The translations under genes and the position numbers were made by a program. From Lachnospiraceae bacterium (lineage in GTDB: Bacteria > Bacillota > Clostridia > Lachnospirales > Lachnospiraceae): a stretch of DNA of 52,294 nt. Below are positions 9,253 through 17,753 of the stretch, one piece after another. The notes under the pieces are model-generated. The model saw only the letters and a program-made list of their open reading frames with translations. It ran no database searches and was not told where the DNA came from. The number at the start of each line of letters is the position of its first letter. Positions within the stretch are counted from its first letter, which is position 1. The stretch covers positions 1 to 52,294 of the forward strand of contig JAFSHK010000020.1 of the NCBI GenBank assembly GCA_017440375.1, in the 5' to 3' direction.

Positions 9253-9336
9253 ATTTCCTCTCTTTTCCGCCGTATCCCCTTCACGGCTCTCCCCTCTTTT
9301 ACTCTGTACGAGTTTTACTGTTTTTGTTATTTTGGG

Positions 9337-10035
9337 TTACTCAGCTACTTGTTCATTAAAGGAATCCTGTACAATTTTTCCATCAATGATTTTGATAACT
9401 CTTTTGGCCTGATTCGCTATATCATTATCATGGGTAATTAATATGACAGTTCTTCCTTCTTCATGAAGGTTTTTCAAAATACCCATAATTTCTTTGCTGG
9501 AACCGGAATCTAAGTTACCGGTCGGCTCATCCGCCAAAATAATCGGAGGTGCCTGCGCTATCGCTCTCGCAATCGCCACACGCTGTTGCTGTCCACCGGA
9601 CATCTCAGCCGGTTTATGCGTTTTTCTTTTCTCCAGACCAACTTTATTTAGAGCCGTGTCTGCAAGCCTCGTTCTCTCTCTCTTATTCACGCCTCGATAA
9701 ATAAGCGGTAATTCAACATTTTCCATGGCAGTTAAACTTGCAATCAAATTAAATCCCTGAAAAATAAATCCGATTTCTTTATTTCGCACATCCGACAATT
9801 CATCATCGCTCATATGCGATACATCCTGCCCATGAAGGAAATAACTCCCACTTGTCGGCACATCCAGACATCCTAACATATTCATCAATGTAGATTTGCC
9901 GGAACCGGACTGTCCGATTATCGCAACAAATTCATTTTCATGAATTGTCAGACTAACATGGTCTAATGCCTTAACTTCATTCTCTCCGGGATTATATATC
10001 TTACAAATATCCCGAATTTCCACTAATGCACTCAT
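9337..10035 (-). CDS. ABC exporter ATP-binding protein (MacB/LolD type)
   Basis: The 232-residue ATPase has Walker [11 protein letters not shown]-loop FIFQGFNL, signature [14 protein letters not shown], Walker [13 protein letters not shown] and H-loop ITHDNDIA. The LNMLGCLD and EPTGNLDS features place it in the MacB/LolD/FtsE group of export ATPases. The start at MSALVEIRD is chosen because AAAGGG lies about eight bases before it, although the frame is open 15 codons further. It is the first gene of the three-gene exporter operon. Confidence 0.95.
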   Translation of the reverse strand: MSALVEIRDICKIYNPGENEVKALDHVSLTIHENEFVAIIGQSGSGKSTLMNMLGCLDVPTSGSYFLHGQDVSHMSDDELSDVRNKEIGFIFQGFNLIASLTAMENVELPLIYRGVNKRERTRLADTALNKVGLEKRKTHKPAEMSGGQQQRVAIARAIAQAPPIILADEPTGNLDSGSSKEIMGILKNLHEEGRTVILITHDNDIANQAKRVIKIIDGKIVQDSFNEQVAE

Positions 10036-10200
10036 GAATTTCCCTTTCTTCTTACCATAATATATGGAATTTTGTTCCACACACTTTTCAAGTATACTAT
10101 ATATAACGGATAAAACCTATTAAATATTTCAAAAAATTTCTTATGATTTTATGAATTTTAGAAATATTTAATTTTCTCTTTTACGTTCATCAGATTAACA

Positions 10201-10246
10201 CTTTAATCTTAATTCAAAATACAACAAACCTTAACCTAACCTTAAT
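10201..10246 (-). promoter_or_regulatory. Phased TTAAG repeats upstream of the exporter operon
   Basis: On the minus strand TTAAG occurs at three places whose plus-strand CTTAA copies start at 10208, 10230 and 10241, spaced 22 and 11 bp, with a further TTAAAG at 10201. Eleven-bp spaced direct repeats are typical of OmpR-family response-regulator sites, and the spacing resembles the CiaR pattern known from streptococci. The regulator is not in this window. The stretch 10036-10358 otherwise holds only AT-rich sequence and the ribU terminator. No convincing -35/-10 pair could be fixed near the repeats. Confidence 0.4.
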
Positions 10247-10283
10247 TTTCCTAAATAGCATTGCATTAACAGCAATATAAATC

Positions 10284-10335
10284 AGAAAAGGGATTCCCCT
10301 GCTCATGTGATATTCTCACAGGGAATCCCTTCTCT
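10284..10335 (-). terminator. Terminator of ribU
   Basis: A long hairpin pairs AGAAAAGGGATTCCC with GGGAATCCCTTCTCT around a 22-nt loop. It lies 24 bp after the ribU stop codon. On the minus strand it runs into a short interrupted T tract. Confidence 0.65.
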
Positions 10336-10358
10336 CATGGATTTACTTTATGAAAGAT

Positions 10359-11084
10359 TTAGTGTGTTTTCTTCAAAACAAGGCTCAGTCTCTTATAAAC
10401 CAATAATGTAATCACAGAAACCGAAGTACCTTTAATCAGGTTAAGTGGTGCTACCGAAAAGCATACAAAACTTGTAATATCTGTAATAGAAGCATTTATT
10501 TCTGTTCCCATAGCAATCAGTGCATCCAACGGCATACCATACAATTCCGCAAATTTCGGAAGTAAATAAATAGCATTAAATGCAGTTCCGAATAAGGTAA
10601 GACAAATAGTACCTACCACGCAACCAATAATTGCATTTTTCTTATTTTTACGAAATAAATAAATAATAGATGCCGGTACGATAAAACTACATCCTACGGT
10701 AAAGTTTGCTAATTCACCTACAAATGCTGTACTGGTAGACTTAAATAATAACTTCAAAACAATTTTACAAAACTCAATCATAACCCCCGCAACCGGTCCG
10801 AATGCAAATGTACCGATAAGTACCGGAAGCTCACTGAAATCCAATTTGTAGAAGCCCGGAGCAAACGGCATCGGAAACTCAAATAACATTAAAATAGCAG
10901 AAATAGCAGAAAACATACCAATCATTGCTACTTTTCGTGTGCTTAAAATACGCTCTTTGCTTTCACTACGTTTCGCTGCAATTTTCTCCGCTATATATGC
11001 GATTAAGAAAATCACCACCACTACTGCCAGAAATTCCAGCAAAAATACCACATTTTCTTTCACTGTGTCCATTAATCCGTTCAT
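10359..11084 (-). CDS. ribU: ECF transporter riboflavin-binding S component RibU
   Basis: RibU binds riboflavin in the membrane and works with a shared energy-coupling factor module, which is not encoded here. The 241-residue product has an N-terminal helix, a basic loop, and then five or six hydrophobic helices. It contains the S-component motif region VAMIGMFSAISAILMLFEF and the RibU-like PGFYKLDFSELPVLIG. The start at MNGLMDTV is chosen because GGAGG lies eight bases before it. A much longer open frame begins inside the riboswitch terminator and is not real. The FMN riboswitch directly upstream strongly supports riboflavin as substrate. Confidence 0.95.
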   Translation of the reverse strand: MNGLMDTVKENVVFLLEFLAVVVVIFLIAYIAEKIAAKRSESKERILSTRKVAMIGMFSAISAILMLFEFPMPFAPGFYKLDFSELPVLIGTFAFGPVAGVMIEFCKIVLKLLFKSTSTAFVGELANFTVGCSFIVPASIIYLFRKNKKNAIIGCVVGTICLTLFGTAFNAIYLLPKFAELYGMPLDALIAMGTEINASITDITSFVCFSVAPLNLIKGTSVSVITLLVYKRLSLVLKKTH

Positions 11085-11151
11085 TTTTTCATCCTCCATT
11101 TTAAAATGTTTATTGTGATAAAAATTTAAAAAGGAAGTTCTCCTCATGTGC

Positions 11152-11185
11152 AAAAAAAGAAGCCCCGAATAAATATATTCGGGGC
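11152..11185 (-). terminator. Riboswitch-controlled terminator before ribU
   Basis: A perfect 10-bp stem (GCCCCGAATA with TATTCGGGGC, loop AATA in the plus sense) is followed on the minus strand by CTTC and seven Ts. It lies between the FMN aptamer and the ribU start, so it is the likely expression platform: FMN binding should favour termination. Confidence 0.9.
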
Positions 11186-11240
11186 ACACAAAATGCAATA
11201 TCAGAAAACGCACTACTCGTACGAATTCAAAATATCAACT

Positions 11241-11420
11241 ACTCTTCTTTCATCCAGACTTTACTGTTGGTTTCGGATTCTAACCGTATCAGCCGATTAC
11301 AAATTCTTCTCTGTAACCGGGTCGCGGACTTATCTTTTCGTCAACACACTGCTATCTTGTACCGACACTCTAAGCTTCACCGCCAGTAGGGAATTTCACC
11401 CAACCCCGAAGAACATTTCC
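11241..11420 (-). ncRNA. FMN riboswitch (RFN element)
   Basis: Read on the minus strand, this region contains the RFN signature blocks: CTTCGGGG, GGGTGAAATTCCCTAC, TGGCGGTGAAGC, AAGTCCGCGACCC, and a terminal GTCTGGATGAAAGAAGAG segment. The 5' and 3' ends pair to form P1. It precedes a strong terminator and the riboflavin transporter gene ribU, which is the standard arrangement for flavin feedback on riboflavin uptake. The 114 bp between it and tex are AT-rich and hold nothing I can name. Confidence 0.97.
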
Positions 11421-11534
11421 TATTCGTACGCTATTATAATCCCTTGCTACGATATATGCAAGTATTATTTTTATTATTTCTAAATTTTCTAAATACATTT
11501 GCTAAATGCTTTTCTTAACGGCACTTCTATGCTA

Positions 11535-13916
11535 TTACTTCTTTTCCTTATTTATCTTCATGGTTAAAGCAATTCTCTTCTTTGCCATTTCTACCGAAAT
11601 AACCTGAACATCTACTACATCTCCAACGCTTACTGCCTCAAGCGGATGTTTAATAAAACGATCTGTAATCTGAGAAATGTGTACCAGACCATCTTGGTGA
11701 ACACCGATATCAACAAATACTCCAAAGTCAATAACGTTACGAACCGTACCTTTCAAAATCATGCCCGGTTTCAAATCCTTCATATCCAGAACATCACTTC
11801 TAAGAATCGGTGCCGGCATATCGTCACGCGGATCTCTTGCCGGTTTCTCTAATTCCTTCAAAATATCGGTTAAAGTAATCTCACCAATACCAAGTTCTTC
11901 TGCCATCTTCTTTTTATCTTTGATTTTTTTCTCAAGACTGCTTACCGTTACTTCCGGTTTCTCAGCAGTTGCTGTCGCCTGACCGGATTTCGGTTCTGCC
12001 TGTGTATTTTCTAATGTAACACCACCCATGGCTGCTGCCAACGCTTTTCCCATAGCTGTATTCGTGTTTCGGATAACAACTTTGGGCTGCTTCTTAGCCG
12101 GCTTCTCTTTCACAGGAGTTGCTTTTTTACCTGCTGCCTTCTCGGCTGCCGCTTTCTTCTGTGCTTCCTTCACATCAGCCATCGTTAATCCCATTTTATC
12201 AAGAAGTTTCTCTGCTGCTTCATAGGATTCCGGATGTACACTTGTTGCATCAAGGGGATTGTCCCCATCTGTAATTCTCATAAATCCGGCACACTGTTCA
12301 TATGCTTTCGGGCCTAATTTCGCTACTTTTAATAACTGTTTTCTATTGGTAAATCTTCCGTTTGTTTCACGATAATCCACAATATTTCTGGCTATTACTT
12401 TGGTTACACCGGAAACATATTCCAATAAGGATGCAGAAGCAGTATTCAAATCAACACCAACTTTATTTACACTGTCTTCCACAACACCATTTAAAGCATC
12501 ACTTAATTTTTTCTGGTTCATATCATGCTGATACTGACCTACACCGATGGATTTCGGGTCAATCTTAACAAGCTCCGCAAGAGGGTCCTGTAATCTTCTT
12601 GCGATAGATGCTGCACTTCTCTGTCCTACATCAAAATTCGGAAACTCTTCGGTTGCCAATTTACTTGCAGAATAAACGGATGCACCCGCTTCGTTGACAA
12701 TCACGTATTGTACCGGAGTATCCAGTTCTTTCAACAATTCTACAATCACCTGCTCGGATTCTCTGGAGGCTGTACCATTTCCAACAGAAATTAAAGATAC
12801 ATTATATTTTTTAATCAATTTCTTTAATTCTGCTTTGGCTTCTTCTACTTTATTCTGTGGTGCCGTAGGATAAATAACTTTGGTATCAAGCACTTTACCA
12901 GTCTCATCAACAACTGCCAGCTTACAACCTGTTCTGAATGCGGGATCCCAGCCAAGTACAACCTTGCCGGCAATTGGTGGCTGTAACAAAAGCTGCTCCA
13001 AATTCTTTCCAAATACTGTAATCGCACCATCTTCAGCTTTTTCAGTTAAATCGTTACGAATTTCTCGTTCAATAGCAGGTGCTATTAAACGAGTGTAACT
13101 GTCCGCAATTACCTCTTCCAAAATCGGGGTTGTGATATTATTGTCATTTTTCATCACTTTCGTACGCAGGAATTGCAAAACGCGTTCCTGTGGTGCTTCG
13201 ATTTTAACCACCAGGAATTTTTCATTTTCACCACGATTCAGCGCAAGAATACGATGCCCTGCTGCTTTTTTCAAAGGTTCCTCATAAGTATAGTACATTT
13301 CATATACGCTCTCTGCTTTTTCATCCTTGGCAGTACTTATCAGTTTACCTTCTTCCATTGTAATATTTCTGATATAAATACGATAATCTGCTTCATCAGA
13401 AATCATTTCAGCAATAATATCCTTTGCACCCTGAATTGCCTCGTCCACATCTTTCACAGACTTTGCGGCATCTTCGTCCTCATGTACATATTTTGCTGCC
13501 TCATCTTCAATCGGTGCTGTTGCATCTTGTGCAAGGATATACTCTGCCAATCCTTCCAATCCCTTTTCCTTTGCCACGCTGGCTCTTGTTTTTCTTTTCG
13601 GACGGTATGGGCGGTATAAATCTTCTACGACTACCATTGTCTCTGCCGCAATGATTCTTTCTTTCAATTCTTCTGTCAGCTTACCCTGTTCTTCGATGCT
13701 CTTTAAAACCGATTCCTTCTTCTCTTCCAAATTGCGCAGGTAAGTAAGTCTCTCATGCAGATTACGCAATACCTCATCATTAAGAGATCCGGTTGCTTCT
13801 TTACGATATCTGGAAATGAAGGGAATTGTATTACCTTCATCTATCAGCTTGACAGCAGCTTCCACCTGCCACTTTTCTACTTTCAGTTCTTCTTTGAGCT
13901 TTAATATAATGTCCAT
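11535..13916 (-). CDS. tex: Tex-family RNA-binding transcription accessory protein
   Basis: The 793-residue protein has the Tex order: an N-terminal helical region with GNTIPFISRYRKEATGSL, an RNase H-like YqgF domain (about 320-450, VVLGWDPAFRTGCKLAVVD), helix-hairpin-helix repeats (about 470-610, GVDLNTAS, FTNRKQLLKVAKLGPK) and a C-terminal S1 RNA-binding domain (about 715-785, DFGVFVDIGVHQDGLVHIS). A Lys/Ala-rich, probably disordered insert of about 90 residues separates the HhH part from the S1 domain and makes it somewhat long for the family. The start at MDIILKLKEEL follows GGAGGAAGAA. Tex is linked to transcription and toxin-gene expression in some species. Its precise role here is not predictable. 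Confidence 0.93.
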   Translation of the reverse strand: MDIILKLKEELKVEKWQVEAAVKLIDEGNTIPFISRYRKEATGSLNDEVLRNLHERLTYLRNLEEKKESVLKSIEEQGKLTEELKERIIAAETMVVVEDLYRPYRPKRKTRASVAKEKGLEGLAEYILAQDATAPIEDEAAKYVHEDEDAAKSVKDVDEAIQGAKDIIAEMISDEADYRIYIRNITMEEGKLISTAKDEKAESVYEMYYTYEEPLKKAAGHRILALNRGENEKFLVVKIEAPQERVLQFLRTKVMKNDNNITTPILEEVIADSYTRLIAPAIEREIRNDLTEKAEDGAITVFGKNLEQLLLQPPIAGKVVLGWDPAFRTGCKLAVVDETGKVLDTKVIYPTAPQNKVEEAKAELKKLIKKYNVSLISVGNGTASRESEQVIVELLKELDTPVQYVIVNEAGASVYSASKLATEEFPNFDVGQRSAASIARRLQDPLAELVKIDPKSIGVGQYQHDMNQKKLSDALNGVVEDSVNKVGVDLNTASASLLEYVSGVTKVIARNIVDYRETNGRFTNRKQLLKVAKLGPKAYEQCAGFMRITDGDNPLDATSVHPESYEAAEKLLDKMGLTMADVKEAQKKAAAEKAAGKKATPVKEKPAKKQPKVVIRNTNTAMGKALAAAMGGVTLENTQAEPKSGQATATAEKPEVTVSSLEKKIKDKKKMAEELGIGEITLTDILKELEKPARDPRDDMPAPILRSDVLDMKDLKPGMILKGTVRNVIDFGVFVDIGVHQDGLVHISQITDRFIKHPLEAVSVGDVVDVQVISVEMAKKRIALTMKINKEKK

Positions 13917-14022
13917 TTCTTCCTCCATCTTGAAGTGTTACAAATTCTTGTTGGTATTATGTTCTGCCATAATTTACCCAACGCTTTTATTATTATACTT
14001 GATTTTTGTTTTAGTTGCCACC

Positions 14023-14340
14023 TCAAAATTGTTCTTTCATTTTCTTTACATCTGCAAGCGTAAGCGTAGACAGATATGTTACTATTTTTTCCGGTTCCAA
14101 TCCATCTTTGAGCATTTGGAGCACCACTCCTTGTTCTGCTTTTTCTTCAATCCGGTCACTTAAATTACACATAAGATTCATCTCTCTTTCCATTTTAATT
14201 GTCATATCAATACCATATTTGTCCTCTAAAATTTTCTTCCTCTCTTCTACTGAAATCCGGCTAGATAATACAACCGAAAGCATTCCTTGCAGGGTTGGTC
14301 TATCTTCATTCAGTACCTATGCCCCTTCCTTTATCAATTT
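14023..14340 (-). pseudogene. 3' remnant of a PD-(D/E)XK transposase / Rpn-type nuclease gene
   Basis: An 86-codon frame ends in a segment (SSRISVEERKKILEDKYGID, then MCNLSDRIEEKAEQGVVLQM) that I recognise from the C terminus of the PD-(D/E)XK-nuclease-family transposase/Rpn proteins common in Lachnospiraceae. The same frame continues upstream as VLNEDRPTLQG but is broken by an in-frame TAG (14317-14319), and no nuclease domain remains. It is a degraded fragment. The rest of 13917-14576 is AT-rich and holds only the promoter of the next gene. Confidence 0.6.
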
Positions 14341-14539
14341 TGTGCAGGAAAGTTGGCATCTATATTACAATCCTGCCAAACAAATGTGAATCTTTGGCAG
14401 AACTGCCTGAATTGTATGACACATATCTGTTATACAAGTAAGAATCAAGATTTGTTTATGACGATATAATAGCATATAATTATTTGAAATACAATATGTA
14501 AATCAACATATTCTCCCTCTAGTCTTTCTCTCTTACATA

Positions 14540-14548
14540 TGCTATAAT
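14540..14548 (+). promoter_or_regulatory. Extended -10 promoter (TGCTATAAT)
   Basis: A perfect TATAAT (14543-14548) is preceded by TG at the extended -10 position, 29 bp before the start codon of the Asn-rich membrane protein gene. The -35 is weak. It probably drives the three-gene plus-strand operon to 16568. Confidence 0.6.
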
Positions 14549-14576
14549 ATTTCTTACATTAACAGGAGGGAAACCT

Positions 14577-15293
14577 ATGGACTTTCAAGAAAACAAACAG
14601 CCGGAGAATCAAAACGGTCAGCAGAACATTCCACCAAACAACAATTCTGCGACAAATAGTCCGCTGCCCACCCCGAACCAAGCACCGGTGCAAATGCCTA
14701 ATCAGCAATCTGTACCAGCGCAGAATCAAAATCGAGGTCCGGCGCTTGGCGCACAACCTTCCGGTAATTCTCCATATAACAACAGCAACAATGGTATGAG
14801 CAATAACCAACTATACGGTAATCCATACAACCAAAATCCGAATGGAAGTAACGGTTATAATAATAACCACAACGGCTATAACAATGGTTACAATAATACT
14901 AACCCATATTATAACCGCAACATTTACCGAATGCCTCAAGTAGAGCCCGGAAATAGCTTATTTACCGCTGCTTTTGTACTTGGTATCATTGCTATTGTTT
15001 TTTGCTTTACCTTTACGGTTTATCCTGCATATATTTTCGGAAGCATTGCTATTATTCTTGCACTGTTATCCAAGGGTAAAAATGCCAAAATGCACAGTAA
15101 AGCAAATGTCGGAGTTATATGTGCCATTGCTGCTTTAGTACTGAACACTTGCATTGTCACATATTCTATGACAACTATTTTTACGGATCCAGAGGTGTAC
15201 GAAGAATTTAACGAAACCTGCGAAGAAATGTATGGTATGTCTTTTGATGAAATGATAGAAGAAATTATGGAAGAAAATGGTACTACTTATTAA
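14577..15293 (+). CDS. Asn/Gln/Pro-rich DUF4190-like membrane protein
   Basis: The 238-residue product has a long, probably disordered cytoplasmic N-terminal half (about 1-120) rich in Asn, Gln, Pro and Tyr with NGYNN-type repeats. Two or three hydrophobic segments follow (about 124-205, FTAAFVLGIIAIVFCF and VGVICAIAALVLN), and then a short acidic tail. The hydrophobic part resembles DUF4190. The function is unknown. GGAGGG precedes the ATG. It is the first gene of a plus-strand operon with an SprA-related protein (30 bp downstream) and a DUF975 protein, flanked on both sides by minus-strand genes. Confidence 0.8.
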   Translation: MDFQENKQPENQNGQQNIPPNNNSATNSPLPTPNQAPVQMPNQQSVPAQNQNRGPALGAQPSGNSPYNNSNNGMSNNQLYGNPYNQNPNGSNGYNNNHNGYNNGYNNTNPYYNRNIYRMPQVEPGNSLFTAAFVLGIIAIVFCFTFTVYPAYIFGSIAIILALLSKGKNAKMHSKANVGVICAIAALVLNTCIVTYSMTTIFTDPEVYEEFNETCEEMYGMSFDEMIEEIMEENGTTY

Positions 15294-15323
15294 CTTCTAA
15301 TTTCTTTTAGAAAGGAGCTTTCT

Positions 15324-15818
15324 ATGATGAACGGAATCAATATATCACAAAACGGATACTTTAATAATCCGATGCAATCCGCTATGAATGATGATGTTAA
15401 GGCAATTATTCGTAATCCCGGTGAATCCACTGAGAAAAAAGCCGGACACGAATCTTCTCCTGCTGAATGTGAAACTTGTAAAAACCGTAAATATCAAGAC
15501 GGTTCCGACGAAAATGTATCTTTCAAAGCTGCTGCTCATATTTCTCCGAATGCTGCTGCATCCAGAGTCAGAAGTCACGAACAGGAGCATGTCACTAATG
15601 CATACAAGAAGGCTGCCCAGAATAACGGCAAAGTAGTAGCTTGTAATGTAGCTATTCATACATCAGTATGTCCAGAATGTGGTCGTACTTATGTTTCAGG
15701 CGGTACCACCGCAACACAAATCAAATATTATAATGAAGAAAATCCTTATCAGAAAGACTTGAAATCTTCCGATGCAGTTAACAAATATCTCGGAATGAAT
15801 ATTGATCTTGCCTGTTAG
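15324..15818 (+). CDS. SprA-related HExxH putative metalloprotease
   Basis: The 164-residue product contains an HExxH zinc-protease motif (SHEQEHV, about residue 93) and two CxxC pairs, in ECETCKNRKY (about residue 50) and SVCPECGRTYVSGG (about 118). This combination is the one I know from the SprA-related family (putative metalloprotease, CJM1_0395 type). It has no signal peptide or membrane segment. The catalytic role is inferred from the motif only, and the third zinc ligand is not obvious. AAAGGAG lies at good distance from the first ATG. It is 30 bp after the Asn-rich membrane protein gene and 24 bp before the DUF975 gene. Confidence 0.8.
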   Translation: MMNGINISQNGYFNNPMQSAMNDDVKAIIRNPGESTEKKAGHESSPAECETCKNRKYQDGSDENVSFKAAAHISPNAAASRVRSHEQEHVTNAYKKAAQNNGKVVACNVAIHTSVCPECGRTYVSGGTTATQIKYYNEENPYQKDLKSSDAVNKYLGMNIDLAC

Positions 15819-15842
15819 GGAACTGATTGGAGTTAAATTTTT

Positions 15843-16568
15843 ATGAACAAATATAAATCTTCTGCAGAATTAAAAGCGCTTGCTAAAGAACACATGCTTG
15901 GAAAATATGGCGTTGCTATCGGTGCAGCCGTTATCGTTTCTCTTATAACCGGATTTATTACTTTGTTTTCTACTATCTTTTTAGATACAGCAACTGTTAT
16001 AGGAGTTATTTTAAACTTTTTAATTTCTTTTGTTATATCTGTTTTAACCGGTTTATTTGTTTCTGGTGAAGCATATTTTTATTTAAAAATCGCATGTGGA
16101 AAGCAAGTAACCATAAGTGATGTTTTTTACGGTTTTAAATTATTTCCGAACAAAGCCGTTTTGTTACAGCTATTCCTTGCAGTATGGTTGTATCTGGGAA
16201 TGTTACCTATGACGATTCTTTCGTATATGGTATCAAAGGATCCAAAGAATGCCGTTTTGATGCTTATGTATTCTTTATCCATGATTTTATATTTGGTAGT
16301 AGTGGTTGTTATCTCAATTATATATGCACAAATATTTTTCTTGTTGCACGACTTCCCAAATTATTCGGTAAAGGAATTGTTAACAATGGGGCGAAAAATT
16401 ATGAAGGGAAGCATGGGAAGATATTTTTACTTAACAGTAAGCTTTATTCCATTACTCTTACTAAGTCTTCTATCTTGTGGAATCGCCTTATTATGGGTTA
16501 CCCCTTATATGAATGCAACTTATGCAGAATTTTTCTTAGATTTGATGAAGAAAAAAGTGTCGGATTAA
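15843..16568 (+). CDS. DUF975 family integral membrane protein
   Basis: The 241-residue protein begins with the DUF975 hallmark SAELKALAKEHMLGKYGVAI and has about five or six hydrophobic helices, ending in a short basic tail (LMKKKVSD). DUF975 proteins have no established function. It is the last gene of the plus-strand operon and is convergent with prfB: the two stop codons overlap inside one bidirectional terminator. No strong ribosome binding site is visible beyond a weak GGAG, about ten bases upstream. Confidence 0.88.
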   Translation: MNKYKSSAELKALAKEHMLGKYGVAIGAAVIVSLITGFITLFSTIFLDTATVIGVILNFLISFVISVLTGLFVSGEAYFYLKIACGKQVTISDVFYGFKLFPNKAVLLQLFLAVWLYLGMLPMTILSYMVSKDPKNAVLMLMYSLSMILYLVVVVVISIIYAQIFFLLHDFPNYSVKELLTMGRKIMKGSMGRYFYLTVSFIPLLLLSLLSCGIALLWVTPYMNATYAEFFLDLMKKKVSD

Positions 16569-16582
16569 TTTCCGACACTTTT
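16553..16582. terminator. Bidirectional terminator holding both stop codons
   Basis: AAAAGTGTCGGA (16553-16564) pairs with TCCGACACTTTT (16571-16582) around the 6-nt loop TTAATT. The loop contains the stop codons of the DUF975 gene (16566-16568) and of prfB (16565-16567, minus strand). A and T tracts on both sides make it work in both directions. Confidence 0.9.
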
Positions 16583-17675
16583 CCATTTTAAATAAGCATT
16601 AATAAACGTATCTATCGCTCCATCAAGCACTGCATCCACATTTCCGGATTCTTCATTCGTTCTATGATCCTTTACCATCGTGTAAGGCTGCATCACGTAA
16701 GAACGTATCTGATTGCCCCAACCGATTTCTTTCACATCACCACGAATATCAGATAACTTTTCTGCATTTTCCTCCTGCTTCAACATGAATAACTTAGCTT
16801 TCAACATCTGCATTGCCTTATCTTTATTCATGTGTTGGCTTCTTTCATTCTGACAGGTTACTACGATACCTGTCGGGAAATGTGTAATACGGATAGCAGA
16901 GGATGTCTTGTTGATATGCTGTCCACCTGCACCACTGCTTCGGTAAGTATCAATTCGGATATCCTCATCTCTAACTTCTACATCTACATCTTCTTCAATC
17001 TCCGGCATAACGTCCAAGGATACAAAAGATGTCTGTCTTTTCCCCTGTGCATTAAAAGGGGATATACGCACTAGTCTGTGTACGCCTTTTTCAGATTTCA
17101 GATAACCGTAAGCATTCTCACCATTAATCTGAAATGTAACCGACTTAATACCAGCCTCATCGCCATCCAGATAATCTAATACCTCTAGTGCAAATCCCTT
17201 TCGTTCTGCCCATCTGGTATACATTCGGTACAACATGCTGCACCAGTCACAACTTTCTGTTCCACCGGCACCCGCATTCAGTCGTAAAATTGCATTATTT
17301 CTATCATACTCGCCTGATAACAAGGTACTGATTCTAATATTTTCAAAGGTTGCTTTAAAATGCTCTAATTCCTCACTGATATCCGGGATGATCGCCGGAT
17401 CGTTATCCTCATATCCCATTTCTATCAGTGTCATAATATCTTCATACTGGCTCACCAAACCATTCATAGTATCTACGATGTCTTTTAGCCCTTTAGACTC
17501 TCGCATTTTCTGGTTGGATTTCTCCGGATCGTTCCAAAAATCCGGTGCCTGCATTTCCATTTCTAATTCTTCGATTCGCTTCTCCTTATTCGCTAAGTCA
17601 AAGTGAATCCCTCACTTCCGCTAATGGACTTTCATAGGCCTGAAGTTCGAACTTCATATTATCTAATTCTACCAA
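16565..17675 (-). CDS. prfB: Peptide chain release factor 2 (programmed +1 frameshift)
   Basis: RF2 releases peptides at UGA and UAA. The coding sequence is join(complement(16565..17599), complement(17601..17675)), 369 residues. The first 25 codons start at a TTG (MVELDNMKFELQ in the product) behind AGGTGA and end at CTT TGA C. Skipping one T (17600) continues as DLANKEKRIEELEMEM into the main frame. An internal AGGG stands upstream of the shift site as in the known autoregulatory prfB frameshift. The main body has the SPF-type tripeptide region (TYRSSGAGGQHINKTSSAIR includes the GGQ motif) and normal length. It ends convergently with the DUF975 gene. Confidence 0.95.
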
Positions 17676-17753
17676 TAACGTCACCTACTTCCTATTCTAA
17701 TATTTCATTTTCTCAAACAGTCGATATACCCACCTGAGAAAAATGTGAGTCTT

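Noticed and set aside
10359-11213. A longer RibU protein with 43 extra N-terminal residues
   Set aside because: The extension is read through the riboswitch terminator stem; the GGAGG site supports the start at 11084.
13173-13619. A 148-codon plus-strand frame opposite tex
   Set aside because: It lies wholly over conserved Tex codons on the other strand and shows no domain or start signal.
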